From: DATLFS01 sp035540935
GTDB taxonomy: Bacteria; Actinomycetota; CADDZG01; WHSQ01
Assembly: GCA_035540935.1 (NCBI GenBank)
Contig: DATLFS010000036.1
Span: forward strand, 1 to 17,747
DNA length: 17,747 nucleotides
Direction: 5' to 3'
In this document: one piece after another, positions 1 through 6,960 of the stretch
Layout: each line of letters begins with the position of its first letter
Numbering within the stretch: position 1 is the stretch's first letter
Program-made: the position numbers and the translations under genes
The notes under the pieces: model-generated
The model's input: the letters and a program-made list of their open reading frames with translations, nothing else
Told to the model about the DNA's origin: nothing
Databases searched by the model: none

Positions 1-447
1 TTTCCCTACCGTCGCCCCGGTGCCGGCGCCGACGCGGCCGGTCGCGATGCCGCTTTCGTTCGCGTCCTCACACGCGGCGCGCCCGGCACGTTCGTCGGGC
101 CGGCGGTCGGGCCGTCCGGCGCCGAGGTCGAAGACGACCGCGGCCGGCACGATCGGCACGGTCGCGACCGGTGTCTCGTAGCCCACCCCGTGTTCTTCCA
201 ACCACGCCACGACCCCTGTGGCGGCCGCGAGGCCGAACGCGCTTCCGCCGCAGAGAACCACGGCGTGTATCTCGGTCAGGCGGCGGTCGAGGTCGAGAAG
301 CGTCAGCTCCCGCGAGCCCGGCGACGACCCGCGCACGTCACACGACGCGACGTTTCCCCGCGGCGGGAGAACCACGGTGCAGCCCGTCATCGCGGCCGCG
401 TCGGTCCAATGGCCCACCCGGAAGCCGGGCATGAAGGTCGTGGGCAT
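1..447 (-). CDS. P1-family peptidase (DmpA / L-aminopeptidase D-esterase type), N-terminal part
   Basis: I translated the minus strand by hand from an ATG at 447 and obtained 149 codons with no stop; the gene continues past the left edge. The protein opens with a RVGHWTD segment (residues 10-16), then CGGSAFGLAAATGV, a WLEEHG motif, VPIVPAAVVFDL and, near the edge, GRVGAGTGATVGK. These are the characteristic blocks of the S58/P1 family, N-terminal-nucleophile hydrolases that self-cleave before a catalytic serine and act on amino-terminal residues or D-esters. The self-cleavage site lies beyond the window, so activity cannot be judged. An ATG at 432 is an alternative start. No Shine-Dalgarno is visible before 447, but GATGAT lies 6 nt upstream, compatible with a leaderless message. 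It is divergent from the gene at 496. The family call is firm; the substrate is unknown. Confidence 0.88.
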   Translation of the reverse strand, partial: MPTTFMPGFRVGHWTDAAAMTGCTVVLPPRGNVASCDVRGSSPGSRELTLLDLDRRLTEIHAVVLCGGSAFGLAAATGVVAWLEEHGVGYETPVATVPIVPAAVVFDLGAGRPDRRPDERAGRAACEDANESGIATGRVGAGTGATVGK

Positions 448-483
448 CACGGCATCATCGCGGACCCGCGGCGCCGAAGCACC

Positions 484-489
484 TACGAT
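484..489 (+). promoter_or_regulatory. -10-like hexamer of a probable leaderless promoter
   Basis: TACGAT matches the TAnnnT form of an actinobacterial -10 element and is followed by exactly 6 nt before the ATG at 496, which would place the transcript start on the start codon. No Shine-Dalgarno is visible. No convincing -35 was found about 17 bp upstream. Confidence 0.45.
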
Positions 490-495
490 GCGCCC

Positions 496-1887
496 ATGCG
501 ATGCCCGGCCTGCGGCGCGGCAGCGACCGCGCCAGATGCCGCCTTCTGTGCGCGCTGTGGCGCCGCGCTGGCGCGGCCGGAGGGAGAAGCGACCGACCGC
601 CTCGAGACTCCCGCGCGGTCGGAAACTCCTGCCGGCGATACCGCCAAGCTGAGACCCGCGGACGAGGCGCCTCCGGGGCGGGGTGCCGCGGGAGAGGTGT
701 CCGAACTGGTCGGAGACGCCGCAGCCTCGGTGCGCACGTTCCTCGTGCGCGGCGGATGGACGCGCGCCACGGAGGCCGCGGCGCTCGTCTTCGCGGCGCT
801 CCTGGCCCTCGGCGCCCTGATCGTGCTGCTGGCGAAGCTGCTGGAGCCGGGATTCGGCACGGGGGAGAACCCTCTGTGGGTGGTGACGCGCATCGTGCTC
901 GCGGCCCTCTGGACCATAGGCGTGGCGATCGATCGCGCCGGCGCCGGCAATGCCGTTCTCCCGCTGGGGCTCCTGATGCTCGTCGGATGGATCGCGGTGG
1001 CGACGGCGCGGCGCTCTGCGGTGCACTCGGGTGCCGCGACGCTCGGGGAACGCGTGCTGGAGGGCATGAAGATCGGTCCGCCGCTCGCCGTGATGTGTTT
1101 CCTGAGCGCGGTCCTGTTCCGGATCCGGGACGGCGTCGAGGTCGGGGCGGATCCCGGTGCCGCCCTCATCGTGCCCCTGCTGTGGGGCGTCGCGTTCGGC
1201 GCGCTCGGTGGCGCTCTCTCCGGAACGTCGCCGGGGCGGCTGCTCGCCGCGGCGGGCGAGCACCTGGAGCGCGCCCGCGCCGGGATGCGTGTCGGCGTAT
1301 GGGGCGGCGCTCTGATGCTCCTGGCTACGTTCGTCGCGGCCGCGGGCGTCGTGCTCTTGTTCCTGCTCGCGAACGTCGTCGCCGGCGGGGGCGCGCCGCT
1401 TTCGCTCGCAGAGGTATTCGTGTTCCTCGTCGTGCTCGTGGCGTTCCTGCCCAACGCGGTGATCGGAGCGGCGGCCTTCGCGACCGGTGCTCCGCTTGAG
1501 TTCCTGGCGCGAACGATCGACGGAGCCGGCGCCGAACGCCGCGCGTCGCTGATCCTCGGTGGAGAAGGCGCGCGCGGTTACGCCTACGTGCTGCTGCTGA
1601 TCCCGGCGGCCGCCTGCTTCCTCGGCGGGTATGCGGCGCGCCGCCGGGCGGGAAAGATGCCGCAGCCGTGGGTCGTGCTCGCGGCGGCCGCGTCCACCTA
1701 TGCGGGCGGATTGTGGCTCCTCACCATGCTGGCCGGGGTGCGGATCTCGCAGGCCTTCATCGGCTCCGGGAACTTCCTCGTGGTCGCGGCGGATCCGTGG
1801 GCAACGTTGCTGCTGGCGGCGCTGTGGGCGCTGGTCTTCGGTTTCGCCGGATGGCGGCTGGCTGAGTCGCAGGCGAAGCCGTCGTGA
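496..1887 (+). CDS. Zinc-ribbon polytopic membrane protein, function unknown
   Basis: This 463-residue protein begins with a short zinc ribbon: CPAC at residues 3-6 and CARC at 18-21, the pattern of the zinc-ribbon domain found at the N-terminus of many uncharacterised bacterial membrane proteins. A polar linker to about residue 90 follows, then roughly nine or ten hydrophobic segments (near 96-118, 126-146, 153-172, 195-211, 222-243, 267-298, 305-330, 363-383, 392-414, 425-455). The ATG at 496 was chosen because it sits directly before the ribbon and 6 nt after TACGAT; the frame is open further upstream, but that part is Arg-rich and antisense to the peptidase gene. Its TGA overlaps the GTG start of the next gene, so the two are probably co-translated. 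I do not recognise the membrane domain and cannot assign a substrate or partner. Confidence 0.8.
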   Translation: MRCPACGAAATAPDAAFCARCGAALARPEGEATDRLETPARSETPAGDTAKLRPADEAPPGRGAAGEVSELVGDAAASVRTFLVRGGWTRATEAAALVFAALLALGALIVLLAKLLEPGFGTGENPLWVVTRIVLAALWTIGVAIDRAGAGNAVLPLGLLMLVGWIAVATARRSAVHSGAATLGERVLEGMKIGPPLAVMCFLSAVLFRIRDGVEVGADPGAALIVPLLWGVAFGALGGALSGTSPGRLLAAAGEHLERARAGMRVGVWGGALMLLATFVAAAGVVLLFLLANVVAGGGAPLSLAEVFVFLVVLVAFLPNAVIGAAAFATGAPLEFLARTIDGAGAERRASLILGGEGARGYAYVLLLIPAAACFLGGYAARRRAGKMPQPWVVLAAAASTYAGGLWLLTMLAGVRISQAFIGSGNFLVVAADPWATLLLAALWALVFGFAGWRLAESQAKPS

Positions 1888-2546
1888 GCCTCACCGTCTT
1901 CCTCCGGCGCCCGGTCGGGCCGCTCGCGTGCAATTGCTACATCGTGGGGGACGCGGCGCGCCGGGAGGCGATCGTCGTCGATCCGGGAGGCGACGCCGAA
2001 GATCTCGCCACCTTCCTCCGCGAGAGCGATCTGCGCGTGACTGCGATCATCGCCACGCACGCGCACTTCGACCACATCGTGGCGGCGGAGGAGCTGCGGC
2101 GGATCACCGGCGCGCCGTTCCATCTGCACCGCGACGACAGACCGCTGCTGGATTGGATGCAGGAGTCGGGCCGGCTGTTCCTGGGAGTGGATCTTCCTCC
2201 GCCGCCGGAGGTGGACCGGGACGCGGCCGAAGGCGAGTTGCTGCGGGCGGGAGACGTGACGCTAGAGGTGCTCCACACGCCCGGCCACTCACCCGGGTCG
2301 ATCACGCTCGTCCACGCGGAGGCGCTGTTCGCGGGGGACACGCTGTTCGCGGGCTCGGTGGGGCGCACCGACCTTCCGGGCGGGGATACCGCTGCCCTGG
2401 TCGACGCGATCCGCTCCAAGATCTTCGCGTTCGACGACGCCACAGCGGTCTATCCGGGGCACGGGCCCGAGACGACCGTGGGGGAGGAACGGCGGTCCAA
2501 TCCGTTCGTCGGCCTCGGCCGGCGGACGTGGGTCCCGCCCTCGTGA
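1884..2546 (+). CDS. MBL-fold metallo-hydrolase (glyoxalase II-like)
   Basis: The 220-residue product has the metal ligands of a metallo-beta-lactamase-fold hydrolase in order: THAHFDH (His59, His61, Asp63, His64), HTPGHSPGS (His135), FAGDTLF (Asp152) and YPGHGPETTVGEE (His193). The opening PLACNCYIVGD and closing EERRSNPF are typical of the small cytosolic group annotated as hydroxyacylglutathione hydrolase-like or YcbL-like. Members hydrolyse thioesters or oxidise persulfides using two metals or iron; which applies here cannot be told. The extra C-terminal domain of classical glyoxalase II is absent. The GTG start overlaps the upstream stop by four bases (GTGA), implying translational coupling. 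It ends 4 bp from the convergent small gene, leaving no room for a terminator. Confidence 0.9.
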   Translation: MSLTVFLRRPVGPLACNCYIVGDAARREAIVVDPGGDAEDLATFLRESDLRVTAIIATHAHFDHIVAAEELRRITGAPFHLHRDDRPLLDWMQESGRLFLGVDLPPPPEVDRDAAEGELLRAGDVTLEVLHTPGHSPGSITLVHAEALFAGDTLFAGSVGRTDLPGGDTAALVDAIRSKIFAFDDATAVYPGHGPETTVGEERRSNPFVGLGRRTWVPPS

Positions 2547-2550
2547 CCGC

Positions 2551-2793
2551 CTACTGGATGTAGGGGTGAACGGAAGGTAGCGCTACGCCCGGGTAGCGGT
2601 CTACCTCGCGCTCCAGCGTCACGCGCACGTGGTCTTCACGCGACGCGATGCGGCGGTCGATCTCGCGGAAACCGAGCTTCTGGAGCCGGCGCAGCTCGCC
2701 GGCGTAGCTCTTACGAGGCTTGCCCCCCGGCGACGTCAGATAGACGTCGAGCGTGATCTTCTGTTGAACCTTCTTCTGTTTGCCCTCTGCCAT
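2551..2793 (-). CDS. Small basic hypothetical protein (80 aa)
   Basis: I do not recognise this protein. It is 80 residues with a Lys/Gln-rich N-terminus (MAEGKQKKVQQK), then ITLDVYLTSPGGKPRKSY, a charged helical stretch (about residues 31-50) and a hydrophilic end, VHPYIQ. It has no signal peptide, membrane segment or cysteine. The frame is open upstream to 3006, but that part is antisense-like, Arg-rich and overlaps corA; the ATG at 2793 begins the protein-like composition. TACCCT (2803-2808) lies 9 nt before it, so it may have its own short-leader promoter, or be read from corA 44 bp upstream. It is convergent with the MBL gene. That it is a gene is fairly likely from composition and packing, but unproven. 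Confidence 0.6.
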   Translation of the reverse strand: MAEGKQKKVQQKITLDVYLTSPGGKPRKSYAGELRRLQKLGFREIDRRIASREDHVRVTLEREVDRYPGVALPSVHPYIQ

Positions 2794-2837
2794 AGCGACG
2801 AAAGGGTAGCAGGGATGCGAGGAGGCTCCGACGCCCG

Positions 2838-3803
2838 CTAGATCCAGGCCTTCCGCTTGAAGTACACGAAGAGCCCGCACGCCACCACGATCATCAGGCT
2901 CACGGCGAAGAGGAAGCCGAAGAGCTGACCCTCGTTCGGGAGAAGCTCGAAGTTCATCCCGTAGATGCTCGCGATGAGGGTCGGGGCCGCGATGATGGCG
3001 GCCCATCCGGTGAGCTTCTTAGTCACGTCGTTGAGCTGTCGCGCCTGCTCGGCGCTGTGGAGCTCGAGCACCGCGCTCGCCAGATCGTCGACGTTCCGGA
3101 TCTGCTCCGTGATGCGCACCAGATGGTCCTCGACGTCCCGGAAGTAGGCGGCGCTCTCTTCGCTGAACGCGTGGGAGCGGCGCGTCGTTATCTCCTGGAG
3201 GAGGCGCTGGGCCGGCAGGGCATAGCGGCGGAGCCTGGAGACGCGCTGCTTGACCGAGTAGAGCCGTCGCTGGATCGGCGCGACCGGGTTTCCAAGCACC
3301 GCGTCTTCGAGGTCCTCCACCTCTTGCTCGAGCCGATCGGCGATCGATTGGTAGTCGTCCACGACCGCATCGAGAAGCGTGTGCACGAGCGCCGCAGGTC
3401 CTTTGCCGAAGTCGGCGCCGGCGCGCCACCGCGCTTTGGCGTCTTCGAGGATCCGGCCGGCGCCGTGCGAAACGGTGAGGACCCATCGCTCGCCGACGAA
3501 GAAGGCGAGTTGCGACGCCTCGAGTTGCCCGTCGATCTCATCGAGCTCGTGCACGACCACGAACAGATGCGTGTCGTAGGTCTCGAGCTTCGGTCGCTGC
3601 CGGCCGTGGAGAGCGTCTTCGACCGCGAGCGGATGGAGACCGAATTCACCGGCGATCAGGTCGGCGACGTCGTCGTCGAGCTCGGTGGCGTCCACCTCGG
3701 CCCACAGGAGGTTCCCCGCCTCCGCCCTCAGGTCGGACAGGCGTTCCAGCTCGTGGACCTCGACCCAGCCCGTTGCTTCAGAGTGGCACTCTGCTCTCAG
3801 CAC
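2838..3803 (-). CDS. corA: CorA-family divalent metal (Mg2+/Co2+) channel
   Basis: The 321-residue product has the CorA layout: a large cytoplasmic N-terminal domain with HPLAVEDALHGRQRPKLE (the conserved HPL.iED segment), a long charged helical region (about 140-260), then two C-terminal membrane helices. The first helix ends with YGMN (Gly282-Met283-Asn284), the pore-mouth signature of the family, followed by the short periplasmic loop FELLPNEGQ and a second helix ending in FKRKAWI. CorA works as a homopentamer carrying Mg2+ and sometimes Co2+ or Ni2+. Length and both helices are normal, so it looks intact. The GTG at 3803 is preferred because TAATGT ends exactly 6 nt before it, suggesting a leaderless transcript. 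The ATG at 3813 is out of frame. It is divergent from the aminotransferase at 3890, with no evident link to the polyamine genes. Confidence 0.95.
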   Translation of the reverse strand: MLRAECHSEATGWVEVHELERLSDLRAEAGNLLWAEVDATELDDDVADLIAGEFGLHPLAVEDALHGRQRPKLETYDTHLFVVVHELDEIDGQLEASQLAFFVGERWVLTVSHGAGRILEDAKARWRAGADFGKGPAALVHTLLDAVVDDYQSIADRLEQEVEDLEDAVLGNPVAPIQRRLYSVKQRVSRLRRYALPAQRLLQEITTRRSHAFSEESAAYFRDVEDHLVRITEQIRNVDDLASAVLELHSAEQARQLNDVTKKLTGWAAIIAAPTLIASIYGMNFELLPNEGQLFGFLFAVSLMIVVACGLFVYFKRKAWI

Positions 3804-3809
3804 GGCGCG

Positions 3810-3815
3810 ACATTA
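3810..3815 (-). promoter_or_regulatory. -10-like hexamer of the corA leaderless promoter
   Basis: Read on the minus strand, TAATGT is followed by six bases (CGCGCC) and then the GTG start of corA. This places the likely transcription start on the start codon. It is one of the few AT-rich hexamers in an otherwise GC-rich 86-bp gap. Confidence 0.5.
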
Positions 3816-3839
3816 CGTCCAATGCCGCGCCGGGCGAGG

Positions 3840-3878
3840 CCCGATAGCCTCGGTGGGCGCAGGATCGCTGCTATCGGG
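3840..3878. promoter_or_regulatory. Perfect 9-bp inverted repeat upstream of the aminotransferase gene
   Basis: CCCGATAGC at 3840-3848 is exactly complementary to GCTATCGGG at 3870-3878, with 21 bases between. The left arm overlaps a possible -10 (TAGCCT, 3845-3850). The right arm runs into GGGAGG (3876-3881), the Shine-Dalgarno for the ATG at 3890. It could be a regulator-binding dyad, or, if transcription begins further upstream, an RNA hairpin that hides the ribosome-binding site. Confidence 0.4.
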
Positions 3879-3889
3879 AGGCTCTCGGC

Positions 3890-5251
3890 ATGGCGCAGGA
3901 GGCGATGGAGAGGCGCGCCGGACGCGTCAAGGAAGAAGAGATCGCGCGCTTCGAAGAGCGGACGCCGAAGTCGGCGGCGTTGTTCGAGCGGGCCGGGCGC
4001 GTCATGCCCTTCGGGGTCACTTCGTCGTTCCAAGCGGGTGACCCGTACCCGATCTATCTCGAACGGGGGAGCGGGAGCCGCGTGTGGGACATCGACGGCA
4101 ACCAGTACGTCGACTTCCACGGTGGCTTCGGTTCGATGGCGGCCGGACATTCCCATCCCGCCGTCGCCGCGGCGATAAAGCGTGTCGCGGACCGCGGCAC
4201 CCACTTCGCCGCCACGACCGAGAACGGCGTCCTGTTGGCGGAAGAGATCTGTCGCCGGTTCAACCTCGAGAAGGTTCGATTCACGAACTCGGGCACGGAG
4301 GCAACGATGGACGCGGTGCGGCTCGGCCGCGCCGCCGCCGGCAAGGACGGCCTGATCAAGATCGAGGGCTCCTATCACGGTCACCACGACGCGGTGATGT
4401 ACGCGGTCGTGCCGAGCCTCGACTCGGCGGAGGCCGGCGAGCGGGACTGGAACATCCCTTATTCGAGAGGCATCCCCAAGGAGACGGCAGACTCGACCCA
4501 CATCGTGCCCTTCAACGACGCGGAAGCACTCGAGCGCATGCTCGGCGAGAAGGGCGACGAGATCGGCGCCATGATCATCGAGCCCGTCATGATGAACATG
4601 GGCATCGTGCTTCCGCAGCCCGGCTACCTCGAAAAGGTCCGAGAGCTTTGCACCAAGCACGGTGTGGTCCTCATCTTCGATGAGGTCAAGACCGGTGTCA
4701 CGATCGCCGCCGGGGGCGCGACCGAACACTTCGGCGTCCAGCCCGACCTGGTGTGCCTGGCGAAGTCGATCGGCGGCGGCGTCCCGGTCGGGGCCTATGG
4801 CGGCAAGGCCGAGATCATGGACGAGATCGAGAACGGAGTCATCGCGGTCGGGACGTTCAACGGGAACCCGTTGTCGATGGCCGCCGGCCTGGCGACCTTG
4901 ACCGAGGTGCTCACGCCGGACGCGTACGAGTATCTGGCGAAGCTCGGCACGCGACTCGCCTCCGGGTGCGAGAACGTCCTCGACGCGGCCGGTGTGCCGG
5001 CTTACGCGACGGATCTCGGCTGCAAGGGTTCGATCACGTTCTCCGACAAGCAGCTCGTGCGCTACTCAGACTTCCGCGACGTCGACGACTCGCTCTTCGA
5101 CGCCTACTGGTACTGGGTGGTGAACAGAGGCGTGTACCAGACGCCGGGGAAGGAGGAGCAGTGGACGATCTCCGTCCAGCACTCCGAGGAGGACATGGAT
5201 CGCTTCGTGGACGCCCTCGCTTCCTACTGCAATGCCCTGAAGGGGGAGTAG
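3890..5251 (+). CDS. Class III PLP aminotransferase, glutamate-1-semialdehyde aminomutase group
   Basis: The 453-residue product is a fold-type I PLP enzyme: VWDIDGNQYVDF near the N-terminus, TNSGTEATMDAVRL (cofactor phosphate loop), SYHGHHD, IIEPV, FDEVKTG and CLAKSIGGGVPVGAYGG, where Lys292 is the expected Schiff-base lysine. FNGNPLSMAAG and AGRVMPFGV resemble HemL-type aminomutases, but such homologues also include amine and beta-amino-acid transaminases. A role outside heme synthesis is more likely here, because the gene abuts a polyamine/GABA operon and no heme gene is nearby; this is inference. GGGAGG lies 8 nt before the ATG. The 3' end is immediately adjacent to that of potC (TAG at 5249-5251, the other stop at 5252), with no terminator space. 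Substrate could be putrescine, another diamine or a beta-amino acid. Confidence 0.88.
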   Translation: MAQEAMERRAGRVKEEEIARFEERTPKSAALFERAGRVMPFGVTSSFQAGDPYPIYLERGSGSRVWDIDGNQYVDFHGGFGSMAAGHSHPAVAAAIKRVADRGTHFAATTENGVLLAEEICRRFNLEKVRFTNSGTEATMDAVRLGRAAAGKDGLIKIEGSYHGHHDAVMYAVVPSLDSAEAGERDWNIPYSRGIPKETADSTHIVPFNDAEALERMLGEKGDEIGAMIIEPVMMNMGIVLPQPGYLEKVRELCTKHGVVLIFDEVKTGVTIAAGGATEHFGVQPDLVCLAKSIGGGVPVGAYGGKAEIMDEIENGVIAVGTFNGNPLSMAAGLATLTEVLTPDAYEYLAKLGTRLASGCENVLDAAGVPAYATDLGCKGSITFSDKQLVRYSDFRDVDDSLFDAYWYWVVNRGVYQTPGKEEQWTISVQHSEEDMDRFVDALASYCNALKGE

Positions 5252-6118
5252 TCAGCGCGGCGCGATCGCGGGGGTGCCTTCGCCCCGCGTCCGGATGAGG
5301 TTGATCACCACGTAGACGACGCCCACCATGAACACGAGCGTCCCCAGGACGTTCACCTGCACCGGCACCCCGATGCGCGTCGCGCCGGCGATCCAGGTCG
5401 GCACGGTATCCACCGCCCCCTTGTTGAAGAGAGTGATGACGTAGTCGTCGAAGCTCAGGACGGCGGCGAGCAACGCTCCCGCGAGGATGGCGGGACGGAT
5501 GAGCGGGAAGGTCACCGTGCGGAACGTGGTCCACGGATCCGCTCCCAGGTCGGCGGCGGCGTCCTCGAGGTGCCGGTCGAGCGTCGCCGTCCGTGCCTTC
5601 ACCGTCACGACCACGTATGAGATCGAGAACATGATGTGGGCGATGACGATCGTCGTGAGGCCGCGCGAGACGTTGAGCGTGACGAACAACGCGAGCAGCG
5701 CGGATCCCATCGTGATCTCGGGCGTCGCCATCGGCAGGAACAGGAAGAGGTTGAAGGCACCGCGACCGCGGAACCGATAGCGCGTCAATGCCAGTGCGAT
5801 GAGGGTGCCGAAGGTGGTGGCCGCCAAGGCGCTTATGCCCATGACGATCAACGAGTGGCGCATCGCCTCGTTCAGCTCGGGGAACGCGAGGAGCTCCGAG
5901 GGGGAGTAGTAGCGGAGGGTGAAGCCCTGGAACGTGTAGTTGAAGCGGCCCTTCGGGTCGTTGAAGCCGAAAAGGATCATCACCGCGATCGGCAGGAACA
6001 GGTAGGCGATGACGGCCTTGCTGTACAGGCCCAGCCACCGCCCGCGGCGTTTCGTGCGCGGGGGCGCCGGCGCCCGGTCGCGCGCCCGCGGCTTCTGCGG
6101 AGCGGCGGTCGCGCTCAC
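5252..6118 (-). CDS. potC: Polyamine-type ABC transporter permease (PotC-like)
   Basis: The 288-residue inner-membrane protein has a basic, proline-rich N-terminal tail (to about residue 27), then about six hydrophobic segments. The EAA-type loop that contacts the ATPase is EDAAADLGADPWTTF (185-199), continuing into FPLIRPAILAG. LSFDDYVIT (221-229) and FLPMATPEITMG are typical of PotC/YdcV permeases. With PotB it would form the translocation pore. It is the last gene of the six-gene operon. Its GTG start overlaps the potB stop by four bases (GTGA), and GGAGGAG within potB, about 8 nt upstream, serves as the ribosome-binding site. Spermidine/putrescine specificity is inferred from family resemblance and catabolic neighbours; related systems carry GABA or other amines. 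Confidence 0.92.
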   Translation of the reverse strand: MSATAAPQKPRARDRAPAPPRTKRRGRWLGLYSKAVIAYLFLPIAVMILFGFNDPKGRFNYTFQGFTLRYYSPSELLAFPELNEAMRHSLIVMGISALAATTFGTLIALALTRYRFRGRGAFNLFLFLPMATPEITMGSALLALFVTLNVSRGLTTIVIAHIMFSISYVVVTVKARTATLDRHLEDAAADLGADPWTTFRTVTFPLIRPAILAGALLAAVLSFDDYVITLFNKGAVDTVPTWIAGATRIGVPVQVNVLGTLVFMVGVVYVVINLIRTRGEGTPAIAPR

Positions 6119-6960
6119 CCGGTCATCTCCTCCGTTCCCAGCGCACGAGCGTAGAGGAAGACGCCGACGAGGATGCCGGCCATCAGCAGGAACGAGATCG
6201 CCGCGCCTTCGGGATAGTCGTTGCTCGTCAGGAACTCACGCTGGATGACCTGACCGATCATCGTGGTGTTCACGCCGCCCAGGTATTCCGGGTCGATGTA
6301 GTCGCCGACGGCCGGGATGAAGGTTAGGAGCGAGCCCGCGAACACCCCCGGGAGCGAAAGCGGGAGCGTCACGCGCAGGAAGGTCTCCCTCCGGCTCGAG
6401 TAGAGGTCTTGCGCAGCTTCGAGGAACCTTCCGTCGATCCTCTCGAGCGCCACGTAGAGCGGGAGCGCCATGAAGGGAAGGAAGTTGTAGGTCATGCCCG
6501 AGATGACGGCGATCGGCGTCGCCAGCACGCGGAAGCCCTCGTCGAGGATCCCGACATCCTTCAGTGTCCCCAGCAGGAAGCCGGAGTCGGCGAGGATGAA
6601 CTTCCACGACAACGTTCTGATCAGGTACGGCGTGAAGAACGGCAGGAGGATGAGCAGCAGGTAGAGGTTCTTCCGCCGGCCGCCGCGGAACGCGATCCAG
6701 TACGCGAGCGGATACGAGATCACGAGCGTGAGCGCGGTGACGATCAACCCGAACAGCAGCGAGCGCCACAGGATGAAGTCGTACTTGGTGACCGCATCGG
6801 TGTAGTTGGTCGCCGTCCCGGTGAACCGGTAGCCCTCCTCGAGGGAGCCTTCCTGGAACGACACCGACAGCATCGTCGCCATCGGCAGCGCGAAGAAGAC
6901 GAGGAGCCAAATCGCACCGGGAAGGCTGAGGAGGAATGGAACGAGGCGACCGCGGCGCAT
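6115..6960 (-). CDS. potB: Polyamine-type ABC transporter permease (PotB-like)
   Basis: The 281-residue protein starts with a hydrophobic helix (about residues 7-30) and has about six membrane segments. TFIPAVGDYIDPEYLGG (213-229) is a strong PotB/YdcU-like block. The EAA loop is FLEAAQDLYSSRRETFLRVT (179-198). The position normally held by glycine in EAAxxxG is tyrosine (Tyr187), a modest departure at the ATPase-coupling helix; the partner permease keeps its glycine. The ATG at 6960 follows the potD stop directly with no gap, and I see only a weak Shine-Dalgarno, so reinitiation after potD is likely. It pairs with PotC. Confidence 0.92.
   Translation of the reverse strand: MRRGRLVPFLLSLPGAIWLLVFFALPMATMLSVSFQEGSLEEGYRFTGTATNYTDAVTKYDFILWRSLLFGLIVTALTLVISYPLAYWIAFRGGRRKNLYLLLILLPFFTPYLIRTLSWKFILADSGFLLGTLKDVGILDEGFRVLATPIAVISGMTYNFLPFMALPLYVALERIDGRFLEAAQDLYSSRRETFLRVTLPLSLPGVFAGSLLTFIPAVGDYIDPEYLGGVNTTMIGQVIQREFLTSNDYPEGAAISFLLMAGILVGVFLYARALGTEEMTG

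Noticed and set aside
190..495. N-terminal extension of the zinc-ribbon protein to 565 residues
   Set aside because: This stretch is antisense to the conserved P1 peptidase gene, and the zinc ribbon starts at the ATG at 496.
3890..5251. Calling the aminotransferase hemL (heme biosynthesis)
   Set aside because: Resemblance is real, but no heme gene is near and the context is polyamine/GABA metabolism, so no symbol was given.
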